Positions 1-8,751 of a stretch of 40,083 nt of DNA are shown piece by piece. The notes under the pieces were generated by a model. That model saw only the letters and a program-made list of their open reading frames with translations, was not told the origin of the DNA and made no database searches. The position numbers and the translations under genes were made by a program. The stretch comes from Polaromonas sp. CF318 (GTDB taxonomy: Bacteria; Pseudomonadota; Gammaproteobacteria; Burkholderiales; Burkholderiaceae_C). Location of the stretch: NCBI RefSeq assembly GCF_000282655.1, contig NZ_AKIV01000051.1, forward strand, positions 1 through 40,083. The letters are read 5' to 3'. The number at the start of each line of letters is the position of its first letter. The first letter of the stretch is position 1.

Positions 1-3000
1 GCAGTTTTGAATACGACGCCAGTGGTCTGCTCAGCAAAGAAGTGGTCGAACCCGACAGCCCCAACGACTGCCTGCAGACCAGCTATAGCTACGACACCTT
101 CGGCAACAAGACCGGCGTCACCACCTCGGCTTGCGCCGGCGCAACGGGTTACGCCATCTCCAGCGCCACAACCCCGCGCACCGCCACCAGCAACTTCGGC
201 ACCGACGGCCGCTTCCCGCTCAGCACCAGCAATGTCCTGGGCCAGAGCGAAACCAAGGCTTACGACGCCCGCTTCGGCGCCACCTCGAGCCTGACAGGCC
301 CCAACAGCCTGGCCACGCAGTGGGAATACGATGGCTTTGGCCGAAAGAGCAAAGAGACCCGCTCCGATGGCACCTACACCACCTGGGCGTACAAACTCTG
401 CACCGACGCCGGCATCAGCTGCCCCGGCCCCATAGGCGGCGCCACCATCGTCTGGGTCGCGATCGAGCAAAGCTACGCGGCCAACGCCGCCGTCAGCGTG
501 CCTGAGAAACGCAGCTATTACGACACCTTGAACCGCGTCGTGCGCAGCCAGACGGCGGGCTTTGACGGCGCCGGTGCGGCCCCGACCTTGGTGCAGGACA
601 TCGAATACGACAGTTTGGGCCGCGTATCCCGCAAGTCCAACCTCTACAAACTCACAGGCGGCACCGCCTACTGGGCGACCTACACCTACGACGTGCTGGG
701 CCGCGTCACCAAAGAAGAGTCCCCAGATCCCGATGCCACAGGCGGCATCGCTGTCACCACTTTCAGCTACAGCGGCCTGACCACGATCACCACCAACAGC
801 AAAGGCCAGACCAAGACCAGCACCAAGAACGCCCAGGGCCAGGTGGCCCAGGTCACCGACACCCAGGGCAATATCCTCACCTACACCTACGACGCCCTGG
901 ACCAACTCACCCAGACCAACGCCGCCGGCTCCATCACCACGATGGCTTACAACCAGCGAGGGCAGAAGACCAGCATGGCCGACCCCGCCATGGGTGCGTG
1001 GGAGTACCGCTATAACGTCTTTGGCGAGCTGGTCTGGCAGCGCGACAGCCTGGGCCAGAGCGTCACCATGGCCTACGACAGCCTGGGCCGCATGACCCAG
1101 CGCACCGAGCCCGATTTGGTCAGTCAATGGAGCTACGACACCAAGTTTGACGGCACTGCCTGCGGCAAGGGTGTCGGCAAGCTTTGCGAAGCCAAGGCCG
1201 ACAACGGCTACAAGCGCGTGCATACCTATGACAGCCTGGGCCGCCCGAGCGCAACGTCGACTGTGCTGGACAACCCATCAACGCCAGCCGTCGTCAGCAT
1301 CGCCTATGACGCCGTTACCGGCCGCATGGCCAGCAAGACCTGGCCTACTGGCTACCAGGCCAGCTATGTCTATAGCGCCACCGGCTACCTCAAACAGGTC
1401 AACGGCGGCGGGACCAACGGCTTTACCCAGACCGTCAGCTATGAAGTGCTGGCCATGGACGCCCAGGGCCGCATCACCCAGTACAAACAGGGCAACCAGG
1501 TCACCACCGTCAAGGCCTACAACGAGGCCACCGGCAAACTCACCGGCCAGACCGCCACCAAAGCGGGGCAGGCCACCGGCAATGTGCTCAACCAGAGTTA
1601 CACCTATGACTCGCTGGGAAATCTCACGACCCGGGCAGACAACTCGCCCGGCGTCGGTACCCAGGAGAGCTTTAGCTACGACAGCCTGAACCGGCTCACG
1701 CTCAACACCTTGCTCGGTGGCGCGGTCAGCCCACCGACCACGACCGAGGTCATGTACGACGCACGCGGCAATATCACCTACAAGAGCGATGTGGGCCGCT
1801 ACTGGTATGACGGCGCGCGACCCAACCGGCTGACCAATATCACGCTGGAGACGGCCCCGGGTGCGCAGATTGCCTTTACCGGCACGCGCCAGCTGACCTA
1901 TGCGTTTGACGACTACAAGACAGGCGCGCAAACCGTCAACGGCACGACTTTGGGCAACGGCAATCTTGAATACACGGTGAGCCTGGATGCGGTCAACAGC
2001 CGCCACACCTATCGCGGCGAGACCTACACCAGCTTTAACATGCCGGCGACGATTACCTTTGGCAATATGTCGGGCAGCACGGCCGGGCCTGTGGACCGCA
2101 ACCTGGCTTTTGTGTACGGCCCCGAGCACCAGCGCATCAAGCAGACGGTCACGGGTGGCCCGAACCCAGGCACGACCTGGTACCTGAACGGCGAAGACAG
2201 CTTAGGCCTCTCCTACGAGAAAGAGATCAAAGGCACGGGCATTACCGAGAACAAGCACTATGTGAGTGCGGGCGGTGTGGTGTTTGCGCTGTTTGTGAGC
2301 CGCACGGGCACTCTGGGTTCAACCCCGGCGACCTCGACGAGTTACTTCCACGGTGATCACTTGGGCAGCATCGTCGCGATCAGTGATGAAACCGGTGCTG
2401 TGGTGGAGCGCATGGCGTTTGATGCCTGGGGCAAGCGGCGCTTTGTGAACGGCACGCCTGACGTGCTGGATTCCATCGCCGGCTACAACACTGACCGCGG
2501 CTACACCATGCACGAGCACCTCGATGAGATGGGGGTGATTCACATGAATGGGCGGGTGTATGACCCGCTCATCGGCAGGTTTATGAGTGCCGATCCCTTC
2601 ATCCAAGACCCGGCATTTGCGCAGAGCTATAACCGCTATGCCTATGTGATGAACAATCCGTTGGCGAATATCGATCCAAGCGGGTATTTCAGTTTAAAGA
2701 GTCTCTTTAAGGTGGCAGTGGTAATTGCCGTTGGGGTTGTAACTGGCGGTGCCGCTAGCAGCCTCTATTTAAGCAGTGTATTGGGGGGGTCGACCTTTGC
2801 AATCGCTGGCTCGGTGGGATTGACTGCCGGGGTTATTGGTGGCGTCGCGGGAGGGTTTGCGGCAGGCATAGTCTCAACCGGAACTTTAAAAGGTGGTGTG
2901 CAAGGAGCGCTTACAGGCGCCTTGTTCGGTGCGGCTAGCGTGGTGGGTGGACCAGGTATAGAGGGTGCCAATTCATTCGAGCGTTACGCGGCTCATGCGG

Positions 3001-3731
3001 CAGCAGGATGTGTTAGCTCCGAGGTTGGCGGTGGCAATTGCGGTTCTGGCGCCGCCAGTGCACTGCTTGGGAAGTTTGCAACCAACTCCACCGAAAGATG
3101 GGGCATCGGTGTTGCACAAGGTACTGTGGCAGCAATTGCTGGTGGTGTAGGTTCGGTGATTGCCGGAGGAAAATTCGAAAATGGTGCAGTTACCGCTGCC
3201 TTTGGGTACCTATTTAATGCAATGTCAGCGGCATCACGCGCAGCGTTTGTTGGCGGTGGTATGGCTGCAGGCGGCGTGTTGGGCGCAGCCGGCGCAGGTG
3301 CCTGTACCGCAGGCACCGGTGGGCTATGCGGCCTAGGAGCTCCAGTAATAATTTCGGGGGGTGCAGCGCTGGGCGCTCTCACTGGTAATGCTTTGGCCAA
3401 TGCCTACGATCAGTTGGATAACCTGATGTCCAAAGCGACAACTACTGGACCCATGGAAACTCAGTATGCTTTGGTAGCTGAATCTTCAGGAATGTATCCT
3501 GATGTTAGAAATGGCGCAGTTTTCTTAAATGCTGGAGAGGTTTGGAAATACGGAACAACAGTCGATCCAGCAAGTAGATATTCCGCATCAACCCTTGCTG
3601 CGCTTAAGCTGCAAATGGTTCCTCAAACTGTGGGCACGCATTATCAAGTGCTTACGCAGGAGAAGATAATGCTAATCACGCACTATACGACTCATGGTCA
3701 GTTGCCTCCGGGAAACAAAATATTCAAGTGA
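1..3731 (+). CDS. RHS/YD-repeat protein with C-terminal toxin-like domain (5' end cut by window)
   Basis: The reading frame is open from the first bases, so the start lies outside the window; about 1240 residues are present. Roughly residues 1-880 are tandem YD repeats of the type YDSLGR, YTYDAL and SYDSLNRL, which in this family build a hollow beta-cage. They close with the RHS-associated core, recognised by YDPLIGRFMSADPF, NRYAYVMNNP and DPSGYF near nt 2551-2690. A Gly/Ala-rich hydrophobic stretch follows (about nt 2700-3420). The last ~100 residues form a separate domain carrying VWKYGTT, then SRYS, QEKIMLI and LPPGNK. The spacing of Y, R, E and N in these motifs resembles GIY-YIG/URI-type nucleases, so a nuclease toxin is my inference. 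Such RHS tips are released into competing cells. The tail is visibly lower in GC than the core, which is usual for exchanged RHS tips. RHS identity is certain; the toxin activity is moderate. Confidence 0.93.
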   Translation, partial: SFEYDASGLLSKEVVEPDSPNDCLQTSYSYDTFGNKTGVTTSACAGATGYAISSATTPRTATSNFGTDGRFPLSTSNVLGQSETKAYDARFGATSSLTGPNSLATQWEYDGFGRKSKETRSDGTYTTWAYKLCTDAGISCPGPIGGATIVWVAIEQSYAANAAVSVPEKRSYYDTLNRVVRSQTAGFDGAGAAPTLVQDIEYDSLGRVSRKSNLYKLTGGTAYWATYTYDVLGRVTKEESPDPDATGGIAVTTFSYSGLTTITTNSKGQTKTSTKNAQGQVAQVTDTQGNILTYTYDALDQLTQTNAAGSITTMAYNQRGQKTSMADPAMGAWEYRYNVFGELVWQRDSLGQSVTMAYDSLGRMTQRTEPDLVSQWSYDTKFDGTACGKGVGKLCEAKADNGYKRVHTYDSLGRPSATSTVLDNPSTPAVVSIAYDAVTGRMASKTWPTGYQASYVYSATGYLKQVNGGGTNGFTQTVSYEVLAMDAQGRITQYKQGNQVTTVKAYNEATGKLTGQTATKAGQATGNVLNQSYTYDSLGNLTTRADNSPGVGTQESFSYDSLNRLTLNTLLGGAVSPPTTTEVMYDARGNITYKSDVGRYWYDGARPNRLTNITLETAPGAQIAFTGTRQLTYAFDDYKTGAQTVNGTTLGNGNLEYTVSLDAVNSRHTYRGETYTSFNMPATITFGNMSGSTAGPVDRNLAFVYGPEHQRIKQTVTGGPNPGTTWYLNGEDSLGLSYEKEIKGTGITENKHYVSAGGVVFALFVSRTGTLGSTPATSTSYFHGDHLGSIVAISDETGAVVERMAFDAWGKRRFVNGTPDVLDSIAGYNTDRGYTMHEHLDEMGVIHMNGRVYDPLIGRFMSADPFIQDPAFAQSYNRYAYVMNNPLANIDPSGYFSLKSLFKVAVVIAVGVVTGGAASSLYLSSVLGGSTFAIAGSVGLTAGVIGGVAGGFAAGIVSTGTLKGGVQGALTGALFGAASVVGGPGIEGANSFERYAAHAAAGCVSSEVGGGNCGSGAASALLGKFATNSTERWGIGVAQGTVAAIAGGVGSVIAGGKFENGAVTAAFGYLFNAMSAASRAAFVGGGMAAGGVLGAAGAGACTAGTGGLCGLGAPVIISGGAALGALTGNALANAYDQLDNLMSKATTTGPMETQYALVAESSGMYPDVRNGAVFLNAGEVWKYGTTVDPASRYSASTLAALKLQMVPQTVGTHYQVLTQEKIMLITHYTTHGQLPPGNKIFK

Positions 3732-3772
3732 TTTGGCGGCCCGCCATAAGTGAGGAATACCAAGGTCTAACA

Positions 3773-4198
3773 ATGCAAATCCGAGTAAGTAGCATAGCGG
3801 CGGAAGGCGTGGCCGCTAAGCTTCGAGACATTACAAATTTTCTTGAAGCAGCAATCCTGAAGGATTTTGAAAGCAAAACCTTCGGGGATTTTGCTCTGTT
3901 TATGTTGACTGTGGTTTGCACGGAAGACGACTATGCTGAAAACTTACGTTTGAGCCAGAAGATAAAAAATAGCGGGAAATATAAGGATTTTTTCTCTGGA
4001 AAGATGACGAAATTTTTGAATTTGGCGGTGCCCGTTGACGTAAATACAATGAGTAGCTTAAGTATTCCGCAGGGTATTCACTTGATCGTGAATACTTTTA
4101 GCGGAATGCTGAAAGATCACGCACTGCCTCAATCCAAGGGATTTGATAGCGAAAAGTTTCGTCTGAATATGCTAGAAACGCTGGACGCCTTGAAGTAG
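3773..4198 (+). CDS. candidate immunity protein for the RHS toxin
   Basis: A 141-residue, mostly helical, cytoplasmic-looking protein with no signal peptide. It begins 41 nt after the RHS stop codon. I chose the ATG at 3773 because AAGG lies about seven bases upstream; an in-frame GTG at 3728 overlaps the RHS stop and would add 15 residues. The gene is AT-rich compared with the secretion operon to its right and matches the composition of the RHS tail, so tip and small gene probably arrived together. I do not recognise the family. The role rests on position: in polymorphic toxin systems the gene directly after the toxin tip encodes its cognate immunity protein. It could also be an unrelated orphan gene. 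Confidence 0.7.
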   Translation: MQIRVSSIAAEGVAAKLRDITNFLEAAILKDFESKTFGDFALFMLTVVCTEDDYAENLRLSQKIKNSGKYKDFFSGKMTKFLNLAVPVDVNTMSSLSIPQGIHLIVNTFSGMLKDHALPQSKGFDSEKFRLNMLETLDALK

Positions 4199-4270
4199 AA
4201 CAAGCTCGCTGGCACTAACTCTCCCTACGGCTTAGGCTTACTTTAGCTAATCACGGGTGGAGTTTTCAGA

Positions 4271-4446
4271 GCTGTCCATCTGCATAACCTACAAACCCTG
4301 AGCTTCCCGCTGAAGCAATCCCGATCTGCCCTTCGCTGCTAGTTCCCGTCACATTCTCTAGCTGCCAAGGCCGGCTCTTATAACCACACCACTAAGCGTG
4401 CGGTCACGATGGATGCGGCGGCATTGCGTCCAGCTCGAATGGCAAC
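4271..4446 (-). pseudogene. degenerate copy of the 3' end of the neighbouring pilN-like gene
   Basis: This stretch aligns with 4653-4830, the last ~55 codons of the intact pilN-like gene. Shared blocks include ACAAACCC, CCCGTCACA, GGCCGGCT, ATAACC, CGGTCACGATGGA and GCGTCCAG, in the same order and orientation. Over one 33-nt block I count 27 identities. In protein terms FELDAMP is kept, but the following ASIVTA segment is in another frame, so the copy is frameshifted and cannot encode the C-terminus. Homology starts near the stop codon of the intact gene and fades beyond about 4450. It lies on the far side of the tRNA-like sequence, between it and the immunity gene. The rest of 4199-4648 shows no gene that I can support. 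Confidence 0.75.
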
Positions 4447-4531
4447 TGAGAAGTGGTGTTTGATTTTTGCGCCGCTAGCACATGCGGCAGCGAATGCGAC
4501 AACTGCATCAAAAACCATAGCTGAAGAGCCA

Positions 4532-4613
4532 TGGTGCCCGGGGGCCGGAATCGAACCGGCACGCTTGCGGGGGATTTTGAGTCCCCTGCGTCTACCAATT
4601 TCACCGTTCGAGT
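4532..4613 (-). tRNA. tRNA-Leu(CAA)-like sequence, apparently degenerate
   Basis: Read on the minus strand this has a D arm (GGTGAAATTGGTAGACGC), an anticodon stem GGGGA/TCCCC closing the loop CTCAAAA with anticodon CAA, a T arm GCCGG-TTCGATT-CCGGC and an encoded CCA. Three things are wrong for a working tRNA-Leu. The 5' acceptor strand reads ACTCGAA where GCCCGGG is needed to pair with the 3' strand. The variable arm is only nine bases, short for a class II tRNA. One extra C lies between T stem and acceptor strand. A scanner may still call it as tRNA-Leu; I judge it a decayed or recombined copy. Confidence 0.7.
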
Positions 4614-4648
4614 TGTGGAATGAGCGAGCACTCTCTAAACAGGTGCCT

Positions 4649-5182
4649 TTAAAGCTTGCTAATCTCCACAAACCACAAACCCCGAACCATCTGCGCCGAA
4701 GCAAACCCAATTTGTCCCCCGCCGCTCCCAGCCCCCGTCACACTCTCCAACTGCCAGGGCCGGCTTTCATAACCGCCATTGAGCGCGGCGGTCACGATGG
4801 AGGCAGTAGGCATGGCGTCCAGTTCGAATTCCAGGCGCAGCACACCGGCGGCGCCGTCCAAAGTCAGGCCGCGCAAGCGGACACCTGTTTCCTTGAGGTT
4901 TTCGGCTGAAGCAAACACCTTGTTGAGGTCTTGCTGCAGCAGTTGAACGGCCTGTTCCGCGCTGGCTTGCCGTGGGTCCGCCACAACGACTCGCCGTGCA
5001 TTGAGCTGGGTAATCTGTTGTTGAGTGATGGTAGTGCGGCTCTCGATGTCTTGCAGTGCCCGGTTCGTTTTTTGCCAATACACACCCACCGCGCCTGCCA
5101 GGCACACCGCACAGAGCGCGGCCGCGACCCACACCCAGTGCCAGCGCTTGTCGGCCACAAAATCAATGTTGATGGATTTCAT
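4649..5182 (-). CDS. PilN/GspL-C-like inner-membrane assembly protein
   Basis: Predicted 177 residues, starting MKSINIDF. The ATG overlaps the stop of the preceding pilM-like gene as ATGA, which decides the start. A short cytoplasmic N-terminus is followed by one membrane helix (about residues 16-36), a coiled-coil-like segment with TTITQQQITQLNARR, and a periplasmic ferredoxin-like C-terminal half ending in FVEISKL. This is the layout of PilN and of the membrane/periplasmic part of GspL, which join the cytoplasmic PilM-like protein to the periplasmic PilO-like partner. It is the last gene of the minus-strand secretion/pilus operon. A frameshifted copy of its 3' end lies about 380 nt further downstream (4271-4446). 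Confidence 0.75.
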   Translation of the reverse strand: MKSINIDFVADKRWHWVWVAAALCAVCLAGAVGVYWQKTNRALQDIESRTTITQQQITQLNARRVVVADPRQASAEQAVQLLQQDLNKVFASAENLKETGVRLRGLTLDGAAGVLRLEFELDAMPTASIVTAALNGGYESRPWQLESVTGAGSGGGQIGFASAQMVRGLWFVEISKL

Positions 5183-5910
5183 GCGCTGTACCAGTGGCCG
5201 GCCCAGCGCCTGGGGGCGGTGGCCATGGGTGGGTGGGCGGTGAGGCCAAAGCAGAGCCTGGCAAGCCCGCTTTCCTCGTGTCCGTGCTCCTGCAGCCATT
5301 GCTGGCTGTAGGCCTGCAAGGAGGCGGCATCCTGTTCACCCGGCAAAGTGGTGGTTTTGAAACCGTTCTTGCCATCGCTGGCAATCAGGGTGGCCGCATC
5401 GGGCTCTATCACCAGCAAGCTCCGGGTGCCACGCTGACGGCTTAGTCTGGATTGAGTGGCAGTCGCCCATAGCGGCGCCACCGACACCAGCCGGCAGCCC
5501 ATTTGCGAAGCCCAGCGTTCCAGTTCCTCACGCAGGGGCAGGGCAATGGCCGCGGCGGCGCCGGGCGCCGTCGCATCAATTTCACAGGCGATCTGTTCCA
5601 GGTCTGTGCCCATGTCCCTCGCGGCAGAGGCCAGGGCAATTTGCCGCCTTTCTTCCCAGCGGGTCACACCTTCGGGAACCGTCACAGCCAGGGCAGGGCA
5701 CCAGGCACCGCTCAGGCTCACGCGCAGGCGGCTGCCTTTTTTGAGGACGACCTGCGCGGCGGCAGCGCCGTCGACCAGCCTGGCCAGCACGCGTTCCAGC
5801 GGCAGTGTGGCCGGGCTGAGCGAGACGACGGTTTCCCGGATGCCGGCCTTGAGCATGGCCACGCCTTGCCCGAGGTAGACGTCCACGGTTTCAGACCAGA
5901 CCGACCACAC
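5179..5910 (-). CDS. PilM/GspL-N-like actin-fold assembly protein
   Basis: About 243 residues from a GTG start at 5910, overlapping the 3' end of gspE by 20 nt; an ATG at 5856 is the alternative. It is soluble with no membrane segment, and begins TVDVYLGQGVAML, typical of the first beta strands of PilM/GspL-type actin-like proteins. The middle contains EERRQIALASAARDMG and a conserved LREELERWASQMGCRLVSVAPLW region similar in layout to GspL/MshI. In known systems this protein sits on the cytoplasmic face and links the GspE-type ATPase to the PilN-like membrane protein. Its place directly between gspE and the pilN-like gene fits that job. Sequence conservation in this family is weak, so the assignment depends on both fold cues and context. 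Confidence 0.68.
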   Translation of the reverse strand: MWSVWSETVDVYLGQGVAMLKAGIRETVVSLSPATLPLERVLARLVDGAAAAQVVLKKGSRLRVSLSGAWCPALAVTVPEGVTRWEERRQIALASAARDMGTDLEQIACEIDATAPGAAAAIALPLREELERWASQMGCRLVSVAPLWATATQSRLSRQRGTRSLLVIEPDAATLIASDGKNGFKTTTLPGEQDAASLQAYSQQWLQEHGHEESGLARLCFGLTAHPPMATAPRRWAGHWYSA

Positions 5911-7525
5911 GGGCGACCTCCTCGAGCGTTGTCGTGCCTTGTTCGACCCTTGCCACGGCTTGCGCCAGCAACCGTGTGCTGGCATCGCGGTAGACGGTTT
6001 CCTTGAGTTCGGTCATCGAGGTTTTTCTCACAATCAGGTCGCGCACGGCGTCGGTCAGTTCATGGACTTCGGCGACCACAAAGCGCCCGCGGTAGCCGGT
6101 CTGGCGGCAGTGGGCGCAGCCCTGGGCCTTGGGCAATTGGGCCGGCACGGGGAGGCCCAGCGCGCAGAGCTTGTCGCGCTCGGCGGCGGTGGTGTCTTTC
6201 CATTGCACGCAGTGCGGGCACAGCTTGCGCAGCAGGCGCTGCACGACCACGCCGTTCAGGGCTGAGGCCAGCGCGAAGGGGTCTATGCCGAAGTGCTGGA
6301 AGCGCCCGAGCACGTCGAACAGGCTGTTGGCGTGCACGGTGGTAAAGACCAGGTGGCCGGTGAGCGAGGACTGGATGGCGATCTCGGCGGTTTCAGCGTC
6401 GCGGATTTCACCGACCAGGATTTTGTCGGGGTCGTGGCGCAGGATGGAGCGCAGGCCGGTGGCGAAGGTCAGGCCTTTTTGTTCGTTGACGGGGATCTGC
6501 AGCACGCCAGGCAGTTCGTATTCGACCGGGTCTTCGATGGTGACGATTTTTTCCAGGCCGTCGTTGGCTTCTGACAGCGCGGCGTACACCGTGGTGGTCT
6601 TGCCGCTGCCGGTGGGCCCGGTGATCAGCAGCATGCCGTGGGGCCGGGTGGCCAGGGCGCGTATGGTGGCGGCCACGGCCGCATCAAAACCCAGCACGTC
6701 CAGCGACATGCTTTCCTCGGTGTGTCGCAGCTGGGCCTTGTCGAGCAGGCGCAGCACGGCGTCTTCGCCAAAGATGCTGGGCATGATGGACACGCGCAGG
6801 TCTATGCTGTCGCCGTTTTTCTGCTGCCAGTGGATGCGCCCGTCCTGCGGACGGCGGCGCTCGGTGATGTCGAGTTGGGCCAGCACCTTGATGCGCGAGA
6901 TGACTTCTTCGGCGCGCTGCGGGTCGTCCAGCCTTTCGCCGGGCGCCATCACGCCGTCGAGCCGGTATTTGATGCCGACGCCTTTTCGGTCTTTTTCAAA
7001 ATGGATGTCGCTGGCGCCTTCCTCGTAGGCCTTGGCGATCGCCTGGTCGACGAATTGGACGACGGGGGAGGCGTCGTTGAGGCTGGCCGGCGTGGCGGCG
7101 TCGGCCGGCCTGGCGGGGACGGCCGATTTCTGCTGCTTTTTGAGGAAAGCGATTTGCCCCGGACGGGCCAGGGCCAGCTGCCGGTGCGCCTGGGTGCTGC
7201 GGGCCAGCGCCCGTGTGGCCTCGGCGGACCAGGGGTCTTCGCACAGCAGCAGGGTCTTGCCGTCCAGCATCACCCTGATGCACAGGTCAGCCGTGCCGCC
7301 TGCAGCGGTGCTTCCAGGTTTGACGCCGGGCCACTGGGCGTCATCAATGACGGCAATGCCATGGCCTTCCAGCAGCGTGGCGCTCAAGGCGGCTTCCGTG
7401 GCGCCCAGGGCGACTAGCAAGCCTTGCCACAGGCTCCCGTCCTGGGCCGGCGATTGGCGCAGCGCGGCCAGCGCCAGGTCGAATTCGCCCTGGGCAAGGA
7501 GGTGGGTGGGTAGGGGGGTGTTCAT
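5891..7525 (-). CDS. gspE: GspE/PulE/PilB-family secretion ATPase
   Basis: A 544-residue hexameric ATPase that powers pseudopilus or pilus assembly at the inner membrane. The N-terminal ~140 residues form a variable GspE-N-like region, then a linker and the core. Walker A is GPTGSGKTTT near residue 299. The Asp box and Walker B region are visible as VTIEDPVEYELPGV and ILVGEIRDAETAEIA, followed by the His box in LTGHLVFTTVHAN. A zinc tetracysteine pair is present as LCPHC near residue 432 and GCAHC near 469, as in GspE and PilB but absent from retraction ATPases such as PilT. The start ATG lies 21 nt after gspF. The length is typical for the family. Confidence 0.94.
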   Translation of the reverse strand: MNTPLPTHLLAQGEFDLALAALRQSPAQDGSLWQGLLVALGATEAALSATLLEGHGIAVIDDAQWPGVKPGSTAAGGTADLCIRVMLDGKTLLLCEDPWSAEATRALARSTQAHRQLALARPGQIAFLKKQQKSAVPARPADAATPASLNDASPVVQFVDQAIAKAYEEGASDIHFEKDRKGVGIKYRLDGVMAPGERLDDPQRAEEVISRIKVLAQLDITERRRPQDGRIHWQQKNGDSIDLRVSIMPSIFGEDAVLRLLDKAQLRHTEESMSLDVLGFDAAVAATIRALATRPHGMLLITGPTGSGKTTTVYAALSEANDGLEKIVTIEDPVEYELPGVLQIPVNEQKGLTFATGLRSILRHDPDKILVGEIRDAETAEIAIQSSLTGHLVFTTVHANSLFDVLGRFQHFGIDPFALASALNGVVVQRLLRKLCPHCVQWKDTTAAERDKLCALGLPVPAQLPKAQGCAHCRQTGYRGRFVVAEVHELTDAVRDLIVRKTSMTELKETVYRDASTRLLAQAVARVEQGTTTLEEVARVVGLV

Positions 7526-7546
7526 CAGTGCAAGGCCTTTTACCTT

Positions 7547-8740
7547 CTAGCGCAGGCTGGTGGCCATATCAAACACGGGCAGGTACATCATGACCACGAT
7601 GGTACCCACCATGAGGGCGACTGCCAGCAGCAAAAGAGGCTCGACGATGCGCGTGGTGCGTTCAACGAATAGTTCAAAGCGCTCGCCATGGATGCGCGAG
7701 ACGACGTCGGCCGCGAGGTGGAAGTCGCCGTTGCGCTCGGCCGCGGCCATCAGTCGCCGCCCGACTTCGTCGCACAGGCGGGCCTGGGCCAGGGCCTGGG
7801 ACACCAGGCCGCCGCGCTCTATCTGGCCCAGCGCCTGGGCGAGGGCGGTTTTGAGTTCGGGCGACAGGGCCGACTGGCTGGCCACGGCCATGGCGTCGGT
7901 CATCGGGTAGCCGCCCTTGAGCAGCAGGGCCAGCGCCTGGTACATCATGGCGAGCTGAAAGTCTTCAATGCGCCGCTGTATCCAGGGAATCGAGCGCGCG
8001 GCCCGCACCACCAGCCGCTTGCCGTGGCCGCTCACCACGCCGTAGCCCAGTACAAGCGCCGCGGCCAGCAGGCCGCCCAACACCAGCGCGCGGTTTTTGC
8101 CGATAAAGCGGCTGAGTTCTATGGTCAGCGCGGTCGTGCCTTTGGAGGCGCCGCGGAGGTTTTCATACATGCCGGCGAAATTGGGCATGACGACCAGCAG
8201 CAAGAACAGCGAGATGCCCAGGCCCAGTGTGGTCACCAGGGCGGGGTAGATGGAGGCACTGACGACCTTGGTGCGCAGCTCTTCGACCAGCTTGTTAAAG
8301 CGCAGGTAGTCGTCCAGCGCCTCGACCAGGTTGCTGGTGCGCTCGCCGGCGCGCACGGCCGCGATCAGCACGGCCGGCGTGCCGGGCAATTCGCTGAGGG
8401 AGGTTGACAGCGACTGGCCTTGCTCCAGGCGCACCAGCAGGGCTGCGGCGATGCCGTCGTTGCGGCCTTCCAGGCGCTGGCGGGCCGACAGTGTGTCCAC
8501 GGCCTCGACCACGGTCATGCCGGCGTGGATCAGGGTCCTGATCTCGCGGCAAAACATGGGGAAGGGATTGCCGGCCAGGGGCAGGCGAAAGGACCAGGGT
8601 TTGGCGGCGGCGCGCACGCTGAGCACGGTTTGGCCTTGCGCCTGCAGCGAAGCCCTCAAGGCGGGCTCGCTGGCGGCCTCGAGCAATTGCTCGTTGACGG
8701 CGGAGTCCCCCAGGCGCAGGCTTCGGACGTGGTACTGCAT
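7547..8740 (-). CDS. gspF: GspF/PilC-family inner-membrane platform protein
   Basis: Predicted 397 residues, the normal length for GspF/PilC. It has two repeated cytoplasmic four-helix domains (T2SSF type), seen as FCREIRTLIHAGMTVVEAV near residue 62 and the matching AMMYQALALLLKGGYPMTDA near residue 265. Hydrophobic segments lie near residues 165-190 (LVTTLGLGISLFLLLVVMP), around 220-235, and at the C-terminus (LLLAVALMVGTIVVMMYLP). The protein forms the membrane platform on which the GspE ATPase acts to load pilin subunits. It is preceded by the third pseudopilin gene with an 11-nt gap and followed by gspE. Confidence 0.93.
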   Translation of the reverse strand: MQYHVRSLRLGDSAVNEQLLEAASEPALRASLQAQGQTVLSVRAAAKPWSFRLPLAGNPFPMFCREIRTLIHAGMTVVEAVDTLSARQRLEGRNDGIAAALLVRLEQGQSLSTSLSELPGTPAVLIAAVRAGERTSNLVEALDDYLRFNKLVEELRTKVVSASIYPALVTTLGLGISLFLLLVVMPNFAGMYENLRGASKGTTALTIELSRFIGKNRALVLGGLLAAALVLGYGVVSGHGKRLVVRAARSIPWIQRRIEDFQLAMMYQALALLLKGGYPMTDAMAVASQSALSPELKTALAQALGQIERGGLVSQALAQARLCDEVGRRLMAAAERNGDFHLAADVVSRIHGERFELFVERTTRIVEPLLLLAVALMVGTIVVMMYLPVFDMATSLR

Positions 8741-8751
8741 GGTCGTGGCCT

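Noticed and set aside
1278..2129. 283-codon minus-strand frame inside the RHS gene
   Set aside because: The plus strand encodes regular YD repeats; the antisense frame is a by-product of the repetitive codons.
1..2690. CRISPR or tandem DNA repeat array
   Set aside because: The repetition is at protein level (YD motifs) with variable DNA; there are no equal-length spacers.
4532..4613. Genomic island attachment site with integrase
   Set aside because: A tRNA-like sequence is present, but no integrase, excisionase or matched 3' duplicate is seen in the window, so an active island cannot be claimed.
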